23,705 nucleotides of DNA, from contig CAAERO010000007.1 of assembly GCA_900758495.1 (NCBI GenBank), positions 1 through 23,705 of the forward strand, written 5' to 3'. The position numbers were made by a program, and so were the translations under genes. Of the stretch, positions 15,060 through 21,525 are shown one piece after another. A model generated the notes under the pieces. The model worked only from the letters and a program-made list of their open reading frames with translations. It was not told the origin of the DNA and did no database searches. Source of the stretch: Bacilli bacterium (GTDB lineage: Bacteria; Bacillota_I; Bacilli_A; RF39; UBA660). Every line of letters begins with the position of its first letter. Positions within the stretch are counted from its first letter, which is position 1.

Positions 15060-15068
15060 GGAGGAGAA

Positions 15069-16109
15069 ATGAAAGAAAAAATTATAGCTAGTAGTTTATT
15101 AATAGTTTTAGTAATAAGTGTATTTATATCTAAAACATGTTTAAAAAAAGATATAAAAGAAACAAAAGGAGTAGAAGTAGTACCAACTATGCAAGATGTT
15201 ATTACAAGTGATAGTAGTTGGTGCCCAACTTTTCAGTTAATATTTAATGATTTAAAAAATGACTTAGTAAAACAAGATATTAAATTTAGTAAAAATAATA
15301 CTTTTCTAGATAATCTTAATAAAGAAGAATTTAAGGAAAGTGATATATCAAATGATTATTACTATAAGATTTATGGTGTTAAAAATATAGAACTTAAGAA
15401 TAAGATTATTAAAGGTATAAAAGATAAGTTTAATCAGACAAGTGATATTATTGATAAGTTTGATTTTAGTAGTAGTAATCCTAATGAATATTTCTTTTAT
15501 AGTATGTTATATAAAGAATTTAAATATCCGAAAAAATTTAATATTTTAGGGAAAAGTAGTTTTAATAATAAGTATAATAATATAAAGTATTTTGGAATTA
15601 GAGGTGATGATGAAGAATTAGCAAAACAAATTGAAGTCCTTTATTATAAGGATGAAGATGACTTTGCTGTTAAGTTACTTACTACTAGTAATGATGAAAT
15701 AATAGTAAATAAAAATCCTAAAGGTAAAACTTTTAATGAGATATATAATAATATAATTAATAATTCTAAAGACTATCAGGATAAAGAATTTATAACAGAT
15801 AGTGATCACTTTAAAATGCCTTATTTAAGTCTTAATGTTTTAAAAGAATATAAAGAATTAGAAGGAGAACAGATAAAGACTAAGGATGGGAATGCTTTAG
15901 AAATAGGGACAGCTATTCAAACAATAAAGTTTACTCTTGATGATGTTGGAGGAAAGATAAAAAGTGAAGCTGGTATGGATGTTATGAAGTCATCATTAGA
16001 TGAAAGGTATTTCTATGTAGATAAGACTTTTGCTATCTTTCTTAAAGAAAAGTCAAAAGATAAGCCATACTTTGCAGCAAGAGTTAATGATATAAGAAAA
16101 TTTCAATAA
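15069..16109 (+). CDS. serpin-like extracytoplasmic protein
   Basis: The 346-residue protein has an N-terminal signal anchor (about 5-20). Its C-terminal third reads like a serpin: a strand plus hinge QTIKFTLDDVGGKIKSEAG (284-302), a loop of about reactive-centre length, then FYVDKTFAIFLKEK (315-328) and KPYFAARVND (332-341), matching the pattern KFNKPFVF...LFMGKV of alpha-1-antitrypsin almost residue for residue in spacing (33 against 32 from hinge Thr to the Phe, then 21 each). Further upstream, FYSMLYKEFKYPKKF (143-157) and AKQIEVLYYKDEDDFAVKLL (185-204) resemble the serpin central sheet. The hinge has Lys-Ile-Lys in place of small residues, unlike good inhibitors, and the N-terminal helices look shortened. 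By family knowledge serpins trap serine or cysteine proteases; here inhibition is uncertain. GGAGG precedes the ATG closely. Confidence 0.65.
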   Translation: MKEKIIASSLLIVLVISVFISKTCLKKDIKETKGVEVVPTMQDVITSDSSWCPTFQLIFNDLKNDLVKQDIKFSKNNTFLDNLNKEEFKESDISNDYYYKIYGVKNIELKNKIIKGIKDKFNQTSDIIDKFDFSSSNPNEYFFYSMLYKEFKYPKKFNILGKSSFNNKYNNIKYFGIRGDDEELAKQIEVLYYKDEDDFAVKLLTTSNDEIIVNKNPKGKTFNEIYNNIINNSKDYQDKEFITDSDHFKMPYLSLNVLKEYKELEGEQIKTKDGNALEIGTAIQTIKFTLDDVGGKIKSEAGMDVMKSSLDERYFYVDKTFAIFLKEKSKDKPYFAARVNDIRKFQ

Positions 16110-16114
16110 TATGA

Positions 16115-16151
16115 CTGAAAATTAGTGGTAAAAGTGTTATTAATTTTCAGT
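16115..16151 (+). repeat. 11-base inverted repeat after the serpin-like gene
   Basis: ACTGAAAATTA (16115-16125) is perfectly complementary to TAATTTTCAGT (16141-16151), with a 15-base loop. It begins 6 bases after the stop. There is no T run after it, so it is more likely an mRNA 3'-end hairpin than a classical terminator. Confidence 0.55.
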
Positions 16152-16240
16152 AGAAATTAAAACTTAATAAAAAGGTGAAAATAATTTATTACTTAAAAAG
16201 TAAGTTTATTGCCCTTTAAGAAAAATTAAATAAAGAACTG

Positions 16241-16264
16241 ACCAGGAGTTAACCTCCTGGTTTT
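16241..16264 (+). terminator. rho-independent terminator of the membrane protein/serpin-like unit
   Basis: ACCAGGAG (16241-16248) pairs with CTCCTGGT (16254-16261), loop TTAAC, followed by TTTATAATT. It is one of the most GC-rich hairpins of the window. Confidence 0.8.
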
Positions 16265-16300
16265 ATAATTTAATTATACTAAATTAAGGAGAAAATAGAA

Positions 16301-16487
16301 ATGAAGGTATTATGATGAATATGATAACAATGTTTTTCTTATAAAAAAGAAGTTTATCTGGATGAGTAAAGATTATTCTTATTCCAAGGAAAAAGAAAAA
16401 ATGTGAAAATACGCATCAAAAACATATTGAAAAAATGTGATTTCATATTATTATGGTAAAAAACAGGTAATATTTCATGGTAAATAA
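16301..16487 (+). pseudogene. short frameshifted gene remnant with two internal TGA codons
   Basis: ATG 16301 follows AAGGAG (16286-16291) at 9 bases, a good start, but the frame stops after MKVL. One frame over, from 16305, coding-like sequence continues: YYDEYDNNVFLIKKKFIWM, then a charged stretch, TGA at 16404, KYASKTY, TGA at 16428, then KNVISYYYGKKQVIFHGK and TAA at 16485. A one-base shift near 16310 would join the start to this frame. The Tyr/Lys-rich product is not recognised. I read it as a decayed small gene; both internal stops being TGA is noted among the findings. Confidence 0.45.
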
Positions 16488-16514
16488 TAATTATGAAAAT
16501 ATATAAGCTATAGA

Positions 16515-16532
16515 CATACGAAAACCCGTATG
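16515..16532 (+). other. short stem-loop in the debris region
   Basis: CATACG (16515-16520) pairs with CGTATG (16527-16532) around AAAACC; allowing one bulged C, TAGA and TCTA extend the stem by four pairs. No T run follows. Role unknown. Confidence 0.35.
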
Positions 16533-16596
16533 CTCTACTATTATAAAAATGTGATAATATATATTTGAGATGGAAAAAATATTTTAGAAAGGATGA

Positions 16597-16782
16597 TGCT
16601 TAGATACAAAAGGAAGGAAAGAATATAGCAAGTCTAAAATCAGGTATAGTATTACAATACCAGTTAATGTTAAACACTGGTATGGAGTTAAAAATGATTT
16701 ATACTTTAGGTATATAGTTATTAAAGTACCTGGTGAAAATACATCTAATGAATGGTGTGAATCAGCAAGAAGAATATGTTAA
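16597..16782 (+). pseudogene. open frame without a start, probable gene fragment
   Basis: From 16597 to the TAA at 16780-16782 there are 61 open codons with no start codon of any kind in a sensible place. The product contains YSITIPVNVKHWYGVKNDL and IVIKVPGENTSNEWCESARR, which look like real protein sequence because of Trp, Cys and Pro in an AT-rich setting, but I do not recognise the family. Together with 16301-16487 it fills the 696 bases between the serpin-like gene and the RhuM gene; apart from the hairpins listed, nothing else is seen there. Confidence 0.35.
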
Positions 16783-16805
16783 ATTAAAATAGTAGGAGGT
16801 TTTAT

Positions 16806-17762
16806 ATGAAAAATGAAATAATTTTATTTGAAAATCAAAATGTTAAATTAGAAGTTAATATGAAGGATGAGACTGTGTGGCTATCTTTAGAACAGTTGGC
16901 AACTTTGTTTGATAGAGATAGAACGGTAATAAAAAGACATATTAATAATATTTTTAAAGAAGAAGAGTTAGATGCAAATGAGGTATGTGCAAAATTTGCA
17001 CATACCACAGCTCATGGAGCATTAGCAAGTAAAACTCAAACTAGAGAAATAGATTATTATAATCTTGATGTAATAATTAGTGTTGGTTATCGTGTTAAGT
17101 CACAAAATGGTATTATCTTTAGAAAATGGGCAAGTAAAATACTAAAAGACTATATGTTACAAGGCTATGCAGTTAATCAGAAAAGATTAGAGTATCTAGA
17201 GAAAACAGTTAAACTTATAGATATTGCTAATAGAATAGATGAAAACTTAAATAATAGTGATGCCCAAGAAATTCTAAAGGTAATAGGAAACTATTCAAAA
17301 GCACTTGATCTTTTAGATGACTATGACCATAGAACATTATTAAAGCCTAAAGGAAATAATAGTAAAAACCAAATAAAATATGAAGATTGTTTAGATGTAA
17401 TTAATAAATTAAGATTCAATCAAGAAAGTAGCCTCTTTGCTATTGAAAGAAATAATGGTCTAGAAGCAATAATAAATAATATTTATCAAACATTTGATAA
17501 TAATGACGTTTATAAAAGTATAGAAGAAAAAGCCTCTAACTTCTTATATATGATTGTTAAAAACCATGTTTTTATAGATGGTAATAAAAGAATAGCAGCA
17601 ACCCTATTTATCTATTTCCTAAATTACTATGATATTCTATATAAAAACGATAAACAAGTTATTGATAATAATACACTTACTGCTTTAACACTACTTATTG
17701 CAGAATCAAATCCAAAAGAAAAAGAAGTTATAATTGATTTAGTTATGAATTTTTTAAACTAG
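16806..17762 (+). CDS. RhuM family protein with C-terminal Fic/Doc domain
   Basis: A 318-residue fusion. The N-terminal part (about 1-125) is the virulence RhuM domain: WLSLEQLATLFDRDRTVIKRHINNIF (25-50, a DNA-binding-like helical unit), YYNLDVIISVGYRVKS (84-99) and IFRKWASKILKDYMLQGYA (104-122). The C-terminal part (about 190-318) is a Fic/Doc fold with the motif HVFIDGNKR (254-262), the Doc-type variant with Lys instead of Gly; Doc toxins phosphorylate EF-Tu while classical Fic enzymes AMPylate. The function of RhuM-Fic proteins is not established. AGTAGGAGG lies 6 bases before the ATG. No obvious antitoxin (Phd-like) gene precedes it. It lies in an accessory stretch with other mobile-type genes. 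Confidence 0.9.
   Translation: MKNEIILFENQNVKLEVNMKDETVWLSLEQLATLFDRDRTVIKRHINNIFKEEELDANEVCAKFAHTTAHGALASKTQTREIDYYNLDVIISVGYRVKSQNGIIFRKWASKILKDYMLQGYAVNQKRLEYLEKTVKLIDIANRIDENLNNSDAQEILKVIGNYSKALDLLDDYDHRTLLKPKGNNSKNQIKYEDCLDVINKLRFNQESSLFAIERNNGLEAIINNIYQTFDNNDVYKSIEEKASNFLYMIVKNHVFIDGNKRIAATLFIYFLNYYDILYKNDKQVIDNNTLTALTLLIAESNPKEKEVIIDLVMNFLN
16982..17006. repeat. 25-base palindrome inside the RhuM coding region
   Basis: GGTATGTGCAAA (16982-16993) and TTTGCACATACC (16995-17006) are perfect inverted copies on either side of a single A. The sequence encodes EVCAKFAHTT. Confidence 0.8.
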
Positions 17763-17819
17763 ATAACATTTAAAAACTAGTCATATGATTAAGTATAAAT
17801 ATTAGGAGAACGATTAAAA

Positions 17820-18029
17820 ATGAATAATAAAGAAAAAGCAAGAGAATTCTGTTTAGAAGTAAAGAAACTAGCAAAAAAGTATGGTTTACCATTTTTTATT
17901 GTTACTGATGGTGCATCTCTTACTAGTAATAATAATTGTAGTGCTGTAAAAAATGCAAGAGATGCACATATTAAATGGGAAAAAGAAAATGGCTATGATC
18001 CTTTTGAAGATTGGGGAAAAGAAAAATAG
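17820..18029 (+). CDS. conserved small protein of unknown function (VTDGAS type)
   Basis: A 69-residue soluble protein. It has a basic N-terminal helix (KAREFCLEVKKLAKKYG), then a core PFFIVTDGASLTSNNNCSAV, a helix NARDAHIKWEKENGY and an acidic end DPFEDWGKEK. I recall this pattern from small conserved hypothetical proteins on plasmids and integrative elements of Firmicutes, where the Asp-Gly-Ala-Ser and ARxxHIxWEKExG parts are kept; no function is known to me. AGGAG stands 11 bases before ATG, and a terminator follows 33 bases after the stop. It is monocistronic or the second gene after RhuM (57-base gap). Confidence 0.75.
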   Translation: MNNKEKAREFCLEVKKLAKKYGLPFFIVTDGASLTSNNNCSAVKNARDAHIKWEKENGYDPFEDWGKEK

Positions 18030-18061
18030 GCGATAATAAAATTAATTGAGATTTTTCATAT

Positions 18062-18094
18062 AAAGCTACCTTGTAAAAAAAGATAGCTTTTTTT
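18062..18094 (+). terminator. rho-independent terminator after the small protein
   Basis: AAAGCTA (18062-18068) pairs with TAGCTTT (18084-18090), with a short inner CTT/AAG stem in the loop, and runs into a seven-T tract (18088-18094). Confidence 0.75.
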
Positions 18095-18106
18095 CCCTTT
18101 TTGTAG

Positions 18107-18112
18107 TATAAT
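18107..18112 (+). promoter_or_regulatory. -10 element of the amidoligase gene
   Basis: TATAAT lies 26 bases before ATG 18138. The hexamer 17 bases upstream falls in the terminator tail (TAGCTT) and is a poor -35. Confidence 0.45.
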
Positions 18113-18137
18113 AAACGACAAAAAAGAAGGGGATATT

Positions 18138-19103
18138 ATGGAAAACATAACTATGTTAGATATGAAAGCTAATGATATGTTATCAAAATTTAATAAAGAA
18201 GAATTAGAAGAACTAAGAAAAAATATCAAAAATTCTACTTTACCATATAGAGAACATTTAGGGTTTGGTTTTACGGATACCTTTGGAGTAGAAATAGAAT
18301 ATGAAAACTTATCTCGCGATATGGTGGATAGATATATTCTCAATAATCATCGTGGCTATACATCTGGCAGTGATGAAACAGTTCCAACAGGTGGAGAAAT
18401 AGATTCGTATATCTTAGTAGATAAAAAGGAAGATTGGAAAGAACTACAACAAATTTGCTTTTTTTTAACTGAAAATGATGTAGTAACAAGTGAAAATGCA
18501 GGAGGGCATATTCATGTTGGAAGTCATATTTTAGAAAACAATTTAAATTATTGGCGACAATTTCTCAAAACTTATATGCTATATGAAAAAGAATTACTAG
18601 AATTTTTTAAAGGTGAGTATAGTAAGATGCGTTTATCATCAGGAAGATATGCTTTCCCAATTGCTAAGATTTTATATCAAGATTTGGCAGCATTAAATAA
18701 TACACTTTGTTTTTCTGATTTGTATGATGAAATATTCCTAAAAGATAGAAATGTAGCAGTTAATTTTAAAAATATAAAACGTAGTGTATATAAACCATAT
18801 CCTGGAAGTACTATAGAATTTAGAAGTCCTAATGGAACAAGTAAAGAAATTATCTGGCAAAACAATATAAATACAGCTGTAAAACTTTTTAAAGCACCTG
18901 TTAAAGGTATGATTGATGAAGAGTATCTTGATTATCGACTTAGAGAAGAATTACCAACTGAATCGTCATATACAAACGCTTTAGAACTTGTTGATACTAT
19001 ATTTGATAATAATTTAGATAAAATCTACTTTTTAAAACAATATAATAAAGATTTTAATTTTAAAGAAGAAAAAAGTAGAGGTTTAATTAAAAGTAAATTT
19101 TAG
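18138..19103 (+). CDS. amidoligase family protein (Amidoligase_2, COOH-NH2 ligase fold)
   Basis: Predicted ATP-dependent ligase joining a carboxylate to an amine, of the fold shared by gamma-glutamylcysteine synthetase and glutamine synthetase. In 321 residues the family motifs come in order: FGVEIEYE (49-56, metal/ATP-binding glutamates), SDETVPTGGEIDS (78-90), NAGGHIHVG (120-128) and STIEFRSPNGT (224-234). A helical N-terminal stretch of about 45 residues precedes the fold. The substrate is unknown; in this family peptide or protein modification has been predicted from gene neighbourhoods. AAGGGG lies just before the ATG. Its stop is 15 bases before the start of a broken Fic gene, an operon-like arrangement. 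No transmembrane segment, so it is cytoplasmic. Confidence 0.85.
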   Translation: MENITMLDMKANDMLSKFNKEELEELRKNIKNSTLPYREHLGFGFTDTFGVEIEYENLSRDMVDRYILNNHRGYTSGSDETVPTGGEIDSYILVDKKEDWKELQQICFFLTENDVVTSENAGGHIHVGSHILENNLNYWRQFLKTYMLYEKELLEFFKGEYSKMRLSSGRYAFPIAKILYQDLAALNNTLCFSDLYDEIFLKDRNVAVNFKNIKRSVYKPYPGSTIEFRSPNGTSKEIIWQNNINTAVKLFKAPVKGMIDEEYLDYRLREELPTESSYTNALELVDTIFDNNLDKIYFLKQYNKDFNFKEEKSRGLIKSKF

Positions 19104-19118
19104 AAAGAAGGAATAAAT

Positions 19119-20023
19119 ATGAAACCAGAAAACGGAATAAATCTTAATAAATTTGATTATTTTCCATTAGAATAATATGTACGTAGAATTAAGGTTGAAG
19201 ATTATGTATTAGAACATATGGAAGAAACAAATAAAGGATTTGATGAGTATTTATCAACGCTTGCTAGATTGATGATTATACAAAAATTTATTATTTTTTA
19301 GATGCAATAAGTCAAGAAATAATTTCTTCTCATCAAATGTAGAAACATCATATAAAAAATAAAGATATATTAGAAAATGATTTGTTTTTTTCTTCCTTAA
19401 ATGTAAGTTATGCCAATATTAAGAGAGTTCATAGTATTATTATGAAAGATAACACTGACTATCGTAAAAATGAAGTACGAGTTAGTTCACTAGTAAATGA
19501 TGAAGAAAAAATATTTTGGTATGGAGCAAAACCAGAAGATGTAAAACCATTTATGGATGATTTTATTAAGTTTTATAAAACTAAATCTTTATCCGTAATT
19601 GATAGTAATCCATTTTTAAAAAGTGCTTTAGCACACTTACTATTTGTAAGAATTCATCCATTTAGTGATGGCAATGGTAGAACAGCACGAATGATTTATA
19701 ATATGAAACTTACAGAAAGAATTAATAATGTATATGGAATGAATTTAAAAATTTGTCCTTTAAATATTTCGCAAAGTATTCTTATTAATCAACCTACATA
19801 TGCTAGAAGAATTAATGATATTTATTTTGATCTTGAGCATGATAGTAATGACGAAATAAATAGATGGTTTGACTTTATTTTAAATATGACAGATGAACAG
19901 TTATACTTTAATACTAACCGATTACCTAGGCTTAAAAAAATAGCTTCATTAGATGCTAACGTTAAAAAAATACCAAGTGAAGAGATGAAAAAGGAAGTCA
20001 AAAAAATTAAAGTGCTTAAATAG
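19119..20023 (+). pseudogene. Fic family protein, disrupted by two nonsense codons and a frameshift
   Basis: ATG 19119 with a GAAGGAA ribosome binding site opens a frame starting MKPENGINLNKFDYFPLE. It meets TAA at 19173, continues as YVRRIKVEDYVLEHMEETNK, and shifts frame near 19270. The second frame runs DDYTKIYYFLDAISQEIISS to a TAG at 19340, and then is open to 20023. The intact 3' part (TTG 19382 on, 213 codons) holds the full Fic core with HPFSDGNGRTAR, the classical AMPylation motif. The TAG falls at the expected inhibitory Glu of the N-terminal (S/T)xxxE(G/N) motif: SSHQM then stop. Three lesions within about 170 bases indicate decay, but an N-terminally shortened Fic protein could still be made. 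It follows the amidoligase gene by 15 bases. Confidence 0.8.
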
Positions 20024-20082
20024 CAATTTACTAAACTTTAACAATTTGATAAAATAAATCATATAGAGTATGGTGATTTATG

Positions 20083-21519
20083 ATGAAGAATAAAAAAGGT
20101 TTTACATTAGTTGAATTACTTGCAACTATTATAATTATGGGACTAATTACAGTAATGGTTACTCCCTCAATCATTAAGTTGCAAGATAATAACAAGACAA
20201 AACAATTTCAAATGTATGCAAAAAGTTTAGTAGAAGCAGCTAAAGTCTACGTTCAAAAAGAAGGGGAAGATATTACTCCTCTTGGTGTAGACGCTTGGCA
20301 AGGATGTATTGAAATCAGTTATCAGGAGTTAGCTAATAGTGATTTAGTTAAGTCTTATGATGATAAAGATTATGATTGTTCAGGTTCTAAGATTCGTTAT
20401 ACTAAGACCAAAAGTAGTGGTAAGTATACTTATCATTTAGTATGTAATTCAAAAGTGAGTAAAAAGAAAAATTATAACTTAAATACTATTCCTAATAGCG
20501 CTTGTAGTGTAGTATCATTAACTTGTACTCCAGGTGAGAATGCTGTTACTAAAATTACTAGTAAAGCTAATAGAGAAAGTTTAGATTATAATAGTGCTAA
20601 TGCTACTCAAAAAAAGGAAGCATGGACCTATTCAAAGAGTGCTACAACTCAACTTAAAGCTAATACTGAATATAGATATATTGGACAAAATCCAAATAAT
20701 TATATAAAATTTAATAATGAAATTTGGAGAATCATTGGAGTTTTTGAAACTGATGACGGTACTGGAAAATATGAAAAGAGACTAAAAATAATCAGAAATG
20801 AATCGATAGGAAATTATTCGTGGGACAATAAAGATACTACTACTGGAGCAGAATCTACTTATGGTAAAAATAATTGGTCAGATGCGAGACTTAATTATTT
20901 ACTGAATCCAAGTCACGATGGTGAAACTGGTGGAAGCTTATATTGGAATAGAAAAAGTGGTACTTGCTATAATGGACAAAATAATGCGACAACAGCATGT
21001 AACTTTACTTCAATAGGTTTAACAGAACAAGCTAGGGCGATGATAGGAAATGCTAAGTGGTATCTAGGAGGAAGTAGTACGTACAATGACGTTACTCCAT
21101 CAATGTATTATACAAGAGAAAGAGGAACAGAAGTATATAGTGGACGAAGTACTAACTGGATAGGAAAAGTAGGACTTATTTATCCATCTGATTATGGCTT
21201 TGCCACTAGTGGTGGTAGTACAACAAATCGAGCTAGTTGTATGGCAAAAGAAATATATAATTGGGATAGTAGTTCTTATAGTGACTGTAAAAATAATGAT
21301 TGGTTAGTTAATAGTAATTATTACTGGACACTTACAACTTATTCAGCTCGTAGTGAAAGTGGTTTGATTATTCGTCCTACTGCTTACATTGGATATTATC
21401 TTATTTATAGTCCTGATACGGCAGTCAGACCAGTAGTTTATTTAAAATCATCAGTGGCATTTAGTGGAGGCGACGGTAGTAGTTCATCACCTTATATTAT
21501 CGATGATTGTGAGGAGTGA
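20083..21519 (+). CDS. pseudopilin-like protein with large extracellular domain
   Basis: The N-terminus MKNKKG/FTLVELLATIIIM is a class III signal: prepilin peptidase would cut after Gly6, leaving methylatable Phe and Glu at +5, and the hydrophobic helix (7-29) would serve as pilin stalk or anchor. After a Cys-containing pilin-like part (to about 145) comes a Trp/Tyr/Asn-rich domain of about 300 residues with NEIWRIIGVFE, NWSDARLNYLLNP, WLVNSNYYWTLTT and AVRPVVYLKSSVAFSGGDGS, the pattern of DUF6273-type surface domains of gut Firmicutes. Cysteines occur in spaced pairs, so disulfides are possible. I prefer the second of two adjacent ATGs (20083) since GGTGA lies 6 bases before it; 478 residues. 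No pilus assembly genes are in the window. Likely a surface adhesin or minor pseudopilin. Confidence 0.85.
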   Translation: MKNKKGFTLVELLATIIIMGLITVMVTPSIIKLQDNNKTKQFQMYAKSLVEAAKVYVQKEGEDITPLGVDAWQGCIEISYQELANSDLVKSYDDKDYDCSGSKIRYTKTKSSGKYTYHLVCNSKVSKKKNYNLNTIPNSACSVVSLTCTPGENAVTKITSKANRESLDYNSANATQKKEAWTYSKSATTQLKANTEYRYIGQNPNNYIKFNNEIWRIIGVFETDDGTGKYEKRLKIIRNESIGNYSWDNKDTTTGAESTYGKNNWSDARLNYLLNPSHDGETGGSLYWNRKSGTCYNGQNNATTACNFTSIGLTEQARAMIGNAKWYLGGSSTYNDVTPSMYYTRERGTEVYSGRSTNWIGKVGLIYPSDYGFATSGGSTTNRASCMAKEIYNWDSSSYSDCKNNDWLVNSNYYWTLTTYSARSESGLIIRPTAYIGYYLIYSPDTAVRPVVYLKSSVAFSGGDGSSSSPYIIDDCEE

Positions 21520-21525
21520 TAAAAT

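Noticed and set aside
16397..16554. Three copies of AAAAATGTGA in the debris region, as a possible repeat array
   Set aside because: Spacing is irregular (34 and 114 bases) and the unit is low-complexity AT-rich sequence; chance or decay is enough.
18056..18343. Minus-strand open frame over the start of the amidoligase gene
   Set aside because: It runs through a terminator and promoter of the + strand and its product is Ser/Phe-rich shadow sequence.
18677..18865. Minus-strand open frame inside the amidoligase gene
   Set aside because: It is antisense to the conserved STIEFRSPNGT region and has no ribosome binding site.
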